Shown: piece by piece, positions 9,354 to 17,079 of the stretch
Layout: every line of letters starts with the position of its first letter
How positions within the stretch are numbered: position 1 is the stretch's first letter
NCBI GenBank assembly: GCA_018780145.1
Contig: JADMKA010000063.1
Coordinates: 1-51,240 of the forward strand
DNA: 51,240 nucleotides
Source: Vitreoscilla sp.
GTDB lineage: Bacteria > Pseudomonadota > Gammaproteobacteria > Burkholderiales > Burkholderiaceae_C
Reading direction: 5' to 3'
Notes under the pieces: generated by a model
Databases searched by the model: none
What the model was told of the DNA's origin: nothing
What the model saw: only the letters and a program-made list of their open reading frames with translations
Program-made: the position numbers and the translations under genes

Positions 9354-10042
9354 TGGACCTGCGCGATGCCGCGCTGCAATCGACCTGTCCGGTGGTTGCC
9401 ATGCCCCGCTACGGTCTGCTGCCGGACATGCTCAACGGCCAGCGCGTGATCGTGGCCGTCAACGGCGTGTTCGTGCAGTTCAGGCTGGACTGGCTGGATT
9501 GTGTGCAGCGCCTGATGCCTTGCCCGCCCGGCCTGCCCTTGCCCTATGGGCATGTGCAGGAGCGCGTGGCATTCTCGTTCGGTGTGCTGCCGATCCGCCT
9601 GATCGAAGCCTTCGTCGAGCAGGGGCGGCGGGCATTGCCCAACGAGGCGGCAGGCGCCTTGGTCTACTCCCGCCGCACGCGCGGCCTGCGGCTGGTGATG
9701 TGCGAGGCGACGGAAAGCTCGCCGGTCCGCGTCGACTACCGCCTGCCGGCACTGACCGACGACGAGGCGGTTGCGGTGGACCTCCATACCCACGGGCATG
9801 GCCTGCCGTTCTGGTCCGACGATGACAACCGGGATGACCAGGGCATCAAGGTCGCCGGCGTCTTCGGATGCCTGCACCACGAGCGGCCCCGGGCCAAATT
9901 CCGACTGGTGCTCAACGGCATGTACCGGGCACTGCCGCATCCCTGGCAGCGCGAAGAACAGCTGAGCTACGAGGCTGACGCCGCCCTTGAGACGAGCTTG
10001 CTGCGCAAGATACTGAGCTTGTGGCTCAGAGCGAGGGCCTGA
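9353..10042 (+). CDS. PRTRC system protein A, JAMM/MPN metalloprotease
   Basis: 229 residues from ATG 9353, sharing bases with the stop of gene B (TGATG). The C-terminal half is a JAB1/MPN (JAMM) domain. It has a conserved Glu in PNEAAGALVY near residue 105 and the metal motif HTHGHGLPFWSDDD, exactly H-x-H-x7-S-x2-D. JAMM proteins cut isopeptide or peptide bonds after ubiquitin-like C-terminal glycines, so the likely substrate is the tailed protein C encoded upstream or its conjugates (inference). All metal-binding residues are present, so it should be active. Confidence 0.9.
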   Translation: MDLRDAALQSTCPVVAMPRYGLLPDMLNGQRVIVAVNGVFVQFRLDWLDCVQRLMPCPPGLPLPYGHVQERVAFSFGVLPIRLIEAFVEQGRRALPNEAAGALVYSRRTRGLRLVMCEATESSPVRVDYRLPALTDDEAVAVDLHTHGHGLPFWSDDDNRDDQGIKVAGVFGCLHHERPRAKFRLVLNGMYRALPHPWQREEQLSYEADAALETSLLRKILSLWLRARA

Positions 10043-10857
10043 AATTGGAACACCGTATCGACAGGAGATTGCTGGATCGGCGTGTCGCCATCCACCTGGT
10101 TGGCGTCGGCGGCAACGGCGCGCAGATGGCAACGTGTCTGGCCCGCCTGGACATCGCGATGAAGGCGCTGGGGCACCCCCATGGACTGCACGTGACCGCC
10201 TTCGACGCCGACCGCGTGAGCGAAGCCAACGTCGGTCGCCAGCTCTACAGCCCCGCCGACGTGGGACGCTTCAAGGCGCTGGTGACGATCCATCGCCTCA
10301 ACCAGTTCTACGGCCTGGACTGGTTGGCCCACCCGGCGCGCTATGAAGACCACCAGCGCGAACGCCGGCTCCGCCTTGACGCCGACATCCTGATCAGTTG
10401 CGTGGACAGTCGGGCGGCGCGCCGGGCGATCCATGCCCAGGTATTCCATCCGCACGGCAACTACCGGTACTGGCTGGACCTCGGCAATACCGAATCGACG
10501 GCCCAGGTCGTGCTGGGGCAAGCGCCCAGGCATACGCCGCCAACCGAAGGCGGGCCGCGCCTGCCTTGCGTCACCGAACTGTTCCCGGAACTGCTGGACG
10601 AAGCAGTGCTGGACGACAACCGCCCCTCGTGTTCGGTGCGCGTGTCCTTGGCCTCGCAGGGGCTCTTCGTGAATGACGTTGCGGTGCGCTTCGCCGCGCA
10701 ACTGCTCTACGAACTGTTCTCAAACGGCCGACTCTCGGCGCACGGCGTGATGGTCAACCTCGGCTCCAAACGCAGCGGCCCCATCGAAGTCGATCCGCAG
10801 ACGTGGCGGCGCTTCGGCTATGTCGAGGATGCCGATGCGGTTGCCGAACCTGCCTGA
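10021..10857 (+). CDS. PRTRC system ThiF-family E1-like adenylating enzyme
   Basis: 278 residues from GTG 10021, overlapping the end of gene A by 22 nt. It has the Rossmann nucleotide motif LVGVGGNGAQMA near residue 26, then the E1/ThiF signature D-x-DRVSEANVGRQLY near 63-78 and a SCVDSRAARRA segment near 126. ThiF/E1 enzymes adenylate the C-terminal Gly of a ubiquitin-like or sulfur-carrier protein; protein C is the expected partner. A candidate thiol is Cys in PSCSVRVSL near residue 204. It closes the PRTRC conjugation module. Confidence 0.9.
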   Translation: MAQSEGLKLEHRIDRRLLDRRVAIHLVGVGGNGAQMATCLARLDIAMKALGHPHGLHVTAFDADRVSEANVGRQLYSPADVGRFKALVTIHRLNQFYGLDWLAHPARYEDHQRERRLRLDADILISCVDSRAARRAIHAQVFHPHGNYRYWLDLGNTESTAQVVLGQAPRHTPPTEGGPRLPCVTELFPELLDEAVLDDNRPSCSVRVSLASQGLFVNDVAVRFAAQLLYELFSNGRLSAHGVMVNLGSKRSGPIEVDPQTWRRFGYVEDADAVAEPA

Positions 10858-10868
10858 AGGTGCGGACT

Positions 10869-11075
10869 ATGCTGAAACGATGGAATGTCTACCTGCGCCG
10901 GCAAGGCCGACCGCAGCACATCGGCGAGGTGAGCGAGCGCGACGAGGCACTGGCCCGCTGCGCCGCGTTGTCCAAGTACGGCGTCAGTGACGACGAAATC
11001 GCTGCTGGTGAGAGTCGTTCGCCAGACCGGGCGATCTACCCGGACGACGAGTTCGACGTGTCGCTCGGCGCGTAG
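10869..11075 (+). CDS. small hypothetical protein downstream of PRTRC ThiF
   Basis: 68 residues from ATG 10869 with a GAAGG site about 8 nt upstream, beginning 11 nt after thiF stops. The sequence reads like a real acidic/basic mixed small protein (start MLKRWNVYLRRQGRPQ, end YPDDEFDVSLGA). No family is recognised. Spacing suggests it is the last gene of the PRTRC operon. Confidence 0.6.
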   Translation: MLKRWNVYLRRQGRPQHIGEVSERDEALARCAALSKYGVSDDEIAAGESRSPDRAIYPDDEFDVSLGA

Positions 11076-11171
11076 GGCGGGCCATGCGTCGGATATCGTT
11101 CGTGACCTGGGCGTTTGATGCAATTTGATTGAAGTTGCCGCCTTGTGGTCAATATCATCGAGTGCCAGCCA

Positions 11172-11825
11172 ATGAGCAAGTCCCCCATTCAAGCATTGCC
11201 GCCAGGTGGCGTGCTGTCATTCCGGCCTTGGTCGCAGGGCGAGGCCAAGCCGGAGTCGGACAAGGCCAGCCATTCGTACTTGGTGCAGGTCCACGGCGAT
11301 GCCCTGTCGCAGGTCCTGGAGACCGTCATGCCCATGCTGGACCGCCTGCTGGCGCAGAAGACGACCGAGGTTCGCGAGCAGAAGTTGGAGGCACTGGTCG
11401 ACTTCATCACCGGGCAGATGGCGGGGCCGATCGCGGCGCGGCATGCCCGCGTCCTGAACGAGTTCGGCTTCGTGACCGCCGAGGAGTTGGCAGACGCGAA
11501 CCAGTCCCGCGCCGGCAACCGCAACGCGCTGGCGGACGACTGGAAGAGGCGCCGGAAGGTGTTCGCGGTGCGCCATCGTGACGAATCCGGCCGACCTTGG
11601 GAGGTCTTCCCGTTGTTCCAGTTCGAGAACCACAAGCCGATCAAGGCGGTCCAGGCCGTGCTCGAAGCCTTCGGGAAGCACAAGGCCCCGTGGAAGCTCG
11701 CGCTGTGGTTCACGTCGAACAACGGCTGGCTGCCGGGGCAGGCGCGGCCGGTTGACCTGCTCAAGTTCGCCCCGGACGCCATCGTGCAAGCAGCGCGGCG
11801 CGATGCGGCTGGGAGTGCCGCTTGA
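11172..11825 (+). CDS. RES-toxin-associated antitoxin-like protein (MbcA/ParS/Xre C-terminal type)
   Basis: 217 residues from ATG 11172 (GTG 11145 also possible). The C-terminal 90 residues carry the pattern seen in antitoxins encoded just upstream of RES toxins: VFPLFQFEN, then LALWFTSNNGWLPG, then a conserved DLL...VQAARRD ending. The N-terminal part is helical, without a clear helix-turn-helix. The downstream reading frame starts on the overlapping TTG at 11822 but breaks off after about 35 RES-like residues, so this may be an orphan antitoxin. An orphan could still neutralise a related toxin elsewhere (inference). Confidence 0.7.
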   Translation: MSKSPIQALPPGGVLSFRPWSQGEAKPESDKASHSYLVQVHGDALSQVLETVMPMLDRLLAQKTTEVREQKLEALVDFITGQMAGPIAARHARVLNEFGFVTAEELADANQSRAGNRNALADDWKRRRKVFAVRHRDESGRPWEVFPLFQFENHKPIKAVQAVLEAFGKHKAPWKLALWFTSNNGWLPGQARPVDLLKFAPDAIVQAARRDAAGSAA

Positions 11826-11962
11826 GTTCTCGCGCGCCGGGGCCGACCCTCGACGCGCTGATCGAGCCTTGGCCTGCGAGGCAGGTGACCTACGTGATCC
11901 ACGACGCAGCCTTCGACCCCGGGGAGCTTCGATGCCGGCATCGACGCCGCCGGCAAGGATGA
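11822..11962 (+). pseudogene. truncated RES-domain toxin remnant
   Basis: A TTG start overlaps the antitoxin stop, as in RES toxin-antitoxin pairs. Residues 8-34 (PTLDALIEPWPARQVTYVIH, then DAAFDPG) fit the usual RES N-terminus. The frame then becomes Arg-rich and stops at 11962. Another frame continues with FDAGIDAAGKDER, suggesting a frameshift followed by loss of the rest of the gene. The catalytic Arg-Glu-Ser part is absent. Confidence 0.5.
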
Positions 11963-12112
11963 ACGCAATTTGACGGTGCGCTTCTCGTCGGCCACCTGTC
12001 CATTCAACTGGCCAGTGACCTCGTGACAGGTCTGCACCCAACTGCGGCGGATGTCATCGCGCCGACGATGACGGGTTACGGGCCGCATCTCCAACCTCCG
12101 ATGTCAAGGCCT

Positions 12113-13267
12113 CTAGAAGGTGGCGTCCATCTCCGCGTGGGCACGGTCGAGTTCTTCTCGAAGCCCCTGAACAGCCTCCAGCGTCTTGAGCATCGCGTCG
12201 TAGTCGCGCCGCAGTGCCTCGTTGTCGAGCTTGTCGTCAGGGTTGCGCAGTACCTTCAGCACTTCGGGTAGCCAGGCTGACTCCCGGAAGTCATTCAACT
12301 CGAAAGGGATGTCCTGGTGAGCCATGTGTCTTGCCGACATGGTCAGCAGTTGGGCTCTCATGAAGGGTGTGTGGTAGTAGGTGCTCGACGACTGGTCATC
12401 GAAGGCTCGAAAGGTACACGTTGTCGACAAGGCCAGCATGCGCAGCAGGTTGCGCTGGTCGTTGCCGAAGGCGCTGTACCAGCCGGAGGATTTCGTGTTG
12501 AACAGCAGCGTTCCCAGGAACTTCCCGGCAAAGATGTCGGCGTCCAACTCCATGGCGCGGCGCAGACTCTGCTGCCGCGTCTCCGATGGTGAGTGGGCAT
12601 TTGGGGTGCCGACTTCGTACAGCCTCGACACGCCGAACCGCGTTCTCAGGAGCCAGAGGTGTCCTCGCACGATGTGACCGATCTCGTGGGCGAAGACCGC
12701 CGTCAATGCAAGCGTCGTCAGGTCGATGGCGCACTGGCGACGTGACGGGTCGTTGGGAATCACGCCCAGCAAGGTGCCGGTACGGCCCTGTCGTTCCAAC
12801 TCGACCTTGCCGACCTCCGGCAGAGACCTTGGGTCGGCCAAGACCCGCAAGAGACGATCGGCCGTGTGGATGAACAGGCCCGCGTGCAACCCGATGTAGA
12901 AGTAGGGCGCTCGCACGTCGGTCACCTGTCCGGCGGAACCGTTCACCTCGAGGCTGCCCTGGGTCATGGCCATGATGCGCAGCGGGTGCCATTGCCGAAG
13001 CAGGGTGCTGCGGTGAAACGTCTCATCCAGTCGTGACCAGACTGTTCGCATGACGAGGTCTGCTGTCGCGCGGTCCACCTTGTCGACGATGGCAGGAGGC
13101 AGCGCGCCCTCGTTGCCAAGAATGACGTACCCATCGCTGCGCAGCAGTGCTCTTGATTCCATCTGCACATGCCGTGGCACGTTGCCCAGCCCGTACGGAT
13201 CCCGCTCGCCGAATCGCAGGCGATCCAGTAGCGCGAGCCCTCGTTCGAGAAAGCGGATCGTCGTCAT
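12113..13267 (-). CDS. gluzincin-like zinc metallopeptidase, HEIGH motif
   Basis: 384 residues from ATG 13267. The zinc motif HEIGH is at residues 194-198, inside a hydrophobic helix, and a third-ligand motif ELDAD is at 240-244 (E240, D244), the order seen in gluzincins. The N-terminal 190 residues and C-terminal 130 residues match no family I can name. There is no signal peptide and no clear membrane span, so the enzyme probably acts in the cytoplasm. It stands alone between the toxin-antitoxin remnant and the nuclease. Target unknown; a defence or stress role is guesswork from context. Confidence 0.75.
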   Translation of the reverse strand: MTTIRFLERGLALLDRLRFGERDPYGLGNVPRHVQMESRALLRSDGYVILGNEGALPPAIVDKVDRATADLVMRTVWSRLDETFHRSTLLRQWHPLRIMAMTQGSLEVNGSAGQVTDVRAPYFYIGLHAGLFIHTADRLLRVLADPRSLPEVGKVELERQGRTGTLLGVIPNDPSRRQCAIDLTTLALTAVFAHEIGHIVRGHLWLLRTRFGVSRLYEVGTPNAHSPSETRQQSLRRAMELDADIFAGKFLGTLLFNTKSSGWYSAFGNDQRNLLRMLALSTTCTFRAFDDQSSSTYYHTPFMRAQLLTMSARHMAHQDIPFELNDFRESAWLPEVLKVLRNPDDKLDNEALRRDYDAMLKTLEAVQGLREELDRAHAEMDATF

Positions 13268-13493
13268 GCCGATGGGCTACGCGGGCCCTTCGGGGCCGTC
13301 CGTACCCGGCGAATGCCTGCCACGACGATGCCGGAGACGCGGCCTCGTCACTGACAGCATGGCACCGGTTGAGGCCCCCCGATGAATCGCTGATGCTCCT
13401 TGCCAACGGCGGCGCGGGTGATCGCACGCGGTCAAGGAATGCCGCATGGGAAACGCCGCGCGCCGTCGCTCATCGGACTGTGCGGCGTTGGCG

Positions 13494-14423
13494 TCAGGCC
13501 AGCATGATGTCGCGCACGTCGCGCAACGCAGCGGCGAAATTCACACCAGCACCCGCCAGCACGTCGTGTGGCGTGAGGTCCGGGAATTTGAGGCCGGTCA
13601 TCGCTTCGATGGCCGCCAGAGGCCGCTGCTGGTGCTCGAAGTCGCCGAACACGAAGGCAGGCTTGAGGTCGGCGACGGCCTTGGCTTGCGAGGCCAGGTA
13701 GCCGGTGGCCGTGAGTGCCCCGGTCTCGTCGTGCACGAAGGCCACGATCTTCCAGAACCGCACCGGAACCTTCACGGCGTGCACGACCGGATCGGTGGCC
13801 GCAAACACCGGTCCGGTGAACACGCTGACGCGCATGCTGTCGGTCTTGGTGTTGCCCAGCACGTAGTCCTCGATGCCGCCCCACAGGCCGTCATTGAAGG
13901 ACTGCACCTGCGGGGCTGCGTTCGTCGCGTGGAAGGTGTCTGCGTCGGCCCGGGTGGCCACGAACTTCGCGCCCCAGTCGGGATCCTGCCGGCGGGTCAT
14001 GTGACCACGACTGAAGTAGCCGTCCTTCTGATTGCCGTAGACCTCTTTGAGCATCTGGTACTGCTGAGGGATGCGCGGGTCGAATTTCCAGATGTCGGTG
14101 CGGGGGATGGTTTTGGCGGCAGAGCCGTTGATATTGCATGCGCTGAATATCGGCATGCGGCGTGATCTGGAAACCGCCGTAGAAAAGTGCGTGTAGGTGA
14201 GGACGTGGGTCTTCTCGCCCTTCCAGTCGAAGCTGACGGCGTCGCGCTTGGCGGCCGCCCCCAGGCGGGGCAGGGCGACAGACAAACTGGCATCGATGAA
14301 CTGAGGGTCGTAGCCGGTGCGGTCCTCGTAGCTCTCGACGGGGTCCGGGGTCAGCCGCACCCGCTTGGCGGCCAGTTCGGGTGCCGGTGCGAACCGGTAG
14401 CGTGGCGTCGACCGTTTCGACAT
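13494..14423 (-). CDS. DNA/RNA non-specific endonuclease (NUC family)
   Basis: 309 residues from ATG 14423, with a GGGGGA ribosome site. It has the beta-beta-alpha-metal nuclease signature YFSRGHMT, with R139-G140-H141 (Ser in place of the first Asp of DRGH, a tolerated variant). The TNAAPQ ... FN ... W ... E segment follows near residue 165 and provides the metal Asn and structural residues. No signal peptide is seen, so unlike secreted NucA relatives it appears cytoplasmic and needs control. A terminator ends only 20 nt before the start codon, and the subtilase operon lies just upstream on the same strand. Confidence 0.85.
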   Translation of the reverse strand: MSKRSTPRYRFAPAPELAAKRVRLTPDPVESYEDRTGYDPQFIDASLSVALPRLGAAAKRDAVSFDWKGEKTHVLTYTHFSTAVSRSRRMPIFSACNINGSAAKTIPRTDIWKFDPRIPQQYQMLKEVYGNQKDGYFSRGHMTRRQDPDWGAKFVATRADADTFHATNAAPQVQSFNDGLWGGIEDYVLGNTKTDSMRVSVFTGPVFAATDPVVHAVKVPVRFWKIVAFVHDETGALTATGYLASQAKAVADLKPAFVFGDFEHQQRPLAAIEAMTGLKFPDLTPHDVLAGAGVNFAAALRDVRDIMLA

Positions 14424-14442
14424 GTCTTTCCCCCAGGACGTG

Positions 14443-14466
14443 AAAAAGCCCGGCGAGCCGGGCTTT
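14443..14466 (-). terminator. Rho-independent terminator between inhibitor-like gene and nuclease
   Basis: A 10-bp GC-rich stem (AAAGCCCGGC and its complement, 2-nt centre) is followed on the minus strand by TTTTT at 14447-14443. It lies between the 14480 stop and the 14423 nuclease start. The plus-strand T tract is weaker, so minus-strand termination is the better reading. Confidence 0.75.
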
Positions 14467-14479
14467 CGTTGGAACCGTG

Positions 14480-14719
14480 TCAGACGGGCTGCTTCAGCAC
14501 CTTGTGCGGCGGCTTGATGCCGGCACTCCCGACCGGTGAAAAAGTCCACAGCTTGAGCTTCTTCACGACCGATGCCACTTCGGCTTCTGAACCATCCACC
14601 AGGATGTTGCCGGGCATGCGGTCGATGACCTTGGCGCGCTTCAGCGAAGACACGAGCGATCGCTCCTCTCCTGCGGGAGGATCCGTCACGCCCTGGTAGA
14701 GGATCACGAAGCGGCTCAT
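14480..14719 (-). CDS. small protein resembling a subtilase propeptide/inhibitor (I9-like)
   Basis: 79 residues from ATG 14719, 12 nt after the subtilase stop at 14732 on the same strand. Its pattern (start MSRFVILYQGV, middle GNILVDGSEAEVASVVKKLK, then LWTFSPV) fits the beta-alpha-beta fold and length of stand-alone I9-type propeptides, which fold or block subtilisins in trans. The similarity is by pattern only. Position directly behind a subtilase supports it; cysteine and metal motifs are absent. Confidence 0.6.
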   Translation of the reverse strand: MSRFVILYQGVTDPPAGEERSLVSSLKRAKVIDRMPGNILVDGSEAEVASVVKKLKLWTFSPVGSAGIKPPHKVLKQPV

Positions 14720-14731
14720 AGCGCGATCATC

Positions 14732-16234
14732 CTACCGCAAAAGCCCCGCCCCCTCAAACGACGCCCCGAAGCCCAGGGTCTGGACGGCGGTGAGGGCCAG
14801 TTTCATGATGGCGTCGGACCGTTTCTGGTTCCTGTCCATGCCCAGCACCTTGGGCTTGCCGGCCAGCGCCCGGGCCAGGGCGCCGGTGGCCACCGGGCAG
14901 GCCATCGACGTGCCATCCATCACGGCGTAGCCTCCTGGGTAGGCCGAGACGATGCCCACACCGGGCCCGGACAGGTCGACGCCGCTGCCGATGTTGCTGA
15001 AGCCGGCCACGAAATTCTTCCGGTCGGTGCCGAACGGCTTGACTGCTTCGAGTTCCTGGGCGGCACCGGCCGGATAGGTCGCCTTGCGCCCGAAGGCGCT
15101 GATGCCCAGCGCCTGGCTGTAGCGGGCCGGGTAGTTAACCGGGCCGCGGTAGTCGTTGCCGGTGGCGGCCAGACAAACCACACCCAGCGCCCGGGCTCGC
15201 TGGATTTCGCGCAGGACGTCTGGTATGTCGACCTCGCCGCCCAGGGACAGGTTGATCAGGTCGCAGCCATCGTCAACCGCCTGCCGGATGCCCTTGGCGA
15301 TGTTGAACGACAGTGCGGTTTCCTGCCCTTTCGCGAACACCCGGTACACGTGGAGGTCGACACCCGGCGCCACGCCCCGAACACCGCTGCCTGATTTGGC
15401 TCGGCCGGCGACGATGCCGCACACGTGCGTGCCGTGGCCGATCAAGTCGCTCGCGTCCTTGGCGGCCTCGCCCTTGACGACGTTCAGCGACTTGGCCACA
15501 CGCAGGTCCTTGTGCTTGGCGACGCCGGTGTCCACCACCGCCACCTTGACGCCCGCACCGTCCGCATCAGCCCCCTCGAACCCGAAATGCCCCCGGGCCT
15601 CCTGTACCGCCAGATCGATAGGGACGCACGACAGCGTGAGGCTGCCGCTGGACGTCTGAACGGCCGATGTATACGCCGGCCAGTGGCCAGACGGTGCGAA
15701 GGCTTCGATGGACTCAAGGACCGTGACGCTGGAGGGAAACAGCAGCTTTGCGACGCCCTTGCTGTTCGTGGTGTTGCTGGCACCGACGCGGTTGGCGCGG
15801 TCGGTCATGCCGACAACCTCGACCCCGGCGAGGGCCTTGCCGGTCACTGCATCCACGACCTTGACCTCAAGCGAGGTCTTCGTCCCTGCCGACACGCCGA
15901 TCAGCGGGGACAGCTTGAAGCGCCTGAGCCACAAGGGCGACAGTTCTGCGACCGGGGCGATGCGCAGGCCGGGGTGGGCGCGCAGCAGGTTGAAGCGCTC
16001 GGCTTCGTCCATGGACACCAGCACGGTTTCGTGGGGCGCGACCTCGTCGATCAGGGTCACGTCCAGCGCCGCTTCATCCAGGCTCACCGGCGCTTTCGCT
16101 CGCAGGTGCGCGCCCAACTGCCGGCTGATCGAGCGCATGAATATCTGGCTGCCGCCTGGGGCGTTAGTGTTCCAGACGTTCAGGTTGGGAAGCACCACGA
16201 AGAGCGAGCCCCGCCGGCGATCAGATTCGGACAT
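14732..16234 (-). CDS. cytoplasmic subtilisin-like serine protease (S8)
   Basis: 500 residues from ATG 16234, with GGGGAG upstream; an in-frame ATG at 16294 is less likely. The catalytic triad is complete: D235 in VAVVDTGVA, H267 in GHGTHVCG and S443 in GTSMACP. About 90 residues of unassigned N-terminus come first. A carboxypeptidase-regulatory-like beta domain then spans about residues 115-200 (LEVKVVDAVTGKALAGVEVV). No signal peptide is present, so it probably works inside the cell. It forms an operon with the inhibitor-like gene, and a nuclease gene follows, suggesting a protease-controlled effector unit (inference). Confidence 0.88.
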   Translation of the reverse strand: MSESDRRRGSLFVVLPNLNVWNTNAPGGSQIFMRSISRQLGAHLRAKAPVSLDEAALDVTLIDEVAPHETVLVSMDEAERFNLLRAHPGLRIAPVAELSPLWLRRFKLSPLIGVSAGTKTSLEVKVVDAVTGKALAGVEVVGMTDRANRVGASNTTNSKGVAKLLFPSSVTVLESIEAFAPSGHWPAYTSAVQTSSGSLTLSCVPIDLAVQEARGHFGFEGADADGAGVKVAVVDTGVAKHKDLRVAKSLNVVKGEAAKDASDLIGHGTHVCGIVAGRAKSGSGVRGVAPGVDLHVYRVFAKGQETALSFNIAKGIRQAVDDGCDLINLSLGGEVDIPDVLREIQRARALGVVCLAATGNDYRGPVNYPARYSQALGISAFGRKATYPAGAAQELEAVKPFGTDRKNFVAGFSNIGSGVDLSGPGVGIVSAYPGGYAVMDGTSMACPVATGALARALAGKPKVLGMDRNQKRSDAIMKLALTAVQTLGFGASFEGAGLLR

Positions 16235-16366
16235 GTTGCGTCTCCCCTGGCGTGAATTGTTGTCGCCGAATGGTACTGCCGGGCGCGAGAACAACCGCCC
16301 AGGACCTCGCCGCGTGGCCGCACCGACGTCGCTTGAGGCTCCCCTGTCGCTGCGGTCACCGAGCGC

Positions 16367-16395
16367 TTGACATCATCGCCTGTCCTGACGATGAT
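16367..16395 (+). promoter_or_regulatory. sigma-70-like promoter for the Dam-like methylase
   Basis: TTGACA (16367-16372), a 17-nt spacer and GATGAT (16390-16395). The predicted transcription start falls on or next to the ATG at 16402, so the message may be leaderless. Confidence 0.45.
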
Positions 16396-16401
16396 CCGGG
16401 C

Positions 16402-17079
16402 ATGCGATATCCGGGCGGCAAGGGAAAGTGCTATCAGCGGTTGATCAGCCTGATGCCGCCACACACCACGTATATCGAATCCCACCTCGGTGGCGGAGCG
16501 GTCCTTCGCAACAAGCGTCCAGCGCAGATCAGCATTGGCATCGACGCAGACGCGCGGGTCATCGATCGGTGGCAGCGCGAGCACTCGGACCTTTGTCAAC
16601 TCGTGCACGGCGATGCCGCGTCATTCCTGGCGCGCTACTCCTTCTGCGGAGAGGAACTCGTCTACGCCGATCCACCGTACCTGGCGGAGGCGAGACGCCG
16701 GCCAAAGGTCTATCGGCACGACTACTCCAGGGCCGACCACGAGCGGCTGTTGGCGGTGCTCAGGTCACTGCCGTGCAGGGTGATGCTGTCGGGCTACGAC
16801 AGCGCGATGTATCGCGGCTTGCTATCGGACTGGCGTTGCGTGAGCTTCGCCGCCAAGACGCATGTGGATGTTCGGCAGGAGTGGGTCTGGCTCAACTTCG
16901 ATCCGCCGGCGACCCTGCACGATGCCTCGCATCTTGGCGCCACATTTCGCGAGCGCCAGACGATCAAGCGTCGCCACGCGCGGATGGTCGACAGATTCAG
17001 CCGGATGGACCCTGTGGAGCGCCACCAGGTTCTTTCAATGCTGAACGACCAGTACGGGAACAGGACGGGCGGACCATGA
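16402..17079 (+). CDS. Dam-like (D12 class) DNA adenine methyltransferase
   Basis: 225 residues from ATG 16402, chosen because the D12-class motif I MRYPGGKGK forms the very N-terminus, as in this family. The catalytic motif DPPY is at residues 90-93. There is no target-recognition insertion of the size seen in E. coli Dam, and the protein is shorter (225 against about 280). No good ribosome site precedes the start, and a promoter ends at 16395. The stop overlaps the ATG of the glycosylase gene (ATGA). It probably methylates adenine in a short site; sequence specificity cannot be read off. Confidence 0.85.
   Translation: MRYPGGKGKCYQRLISLMPPHTTYIESHLGGGAVLRNKRPAQISIGIDADARVIDRWQREHSDLCQLVHGDAASFLARYSFCGEELVYADPPYLAEARRRPKVYRHDYSRADHERLLAVLRSLPCRVMLSGYDSAMYRGLLSDWRCVSFAAKTHVDVRQEWVWLNFDPPATLHDASHLGATFRERQTIKRRHARMVDRFSRMDPVERHQVLSMLNDQYGNRTGGP

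Noticed and set aside
11963-12112. Minus-strand reading CHEVTGQLNGQVADEKRT that looks protein-like
   Set aside because: Too short, no start or ribosome site and no family recognised; may be a mobile-element scrap but cannot be supported.
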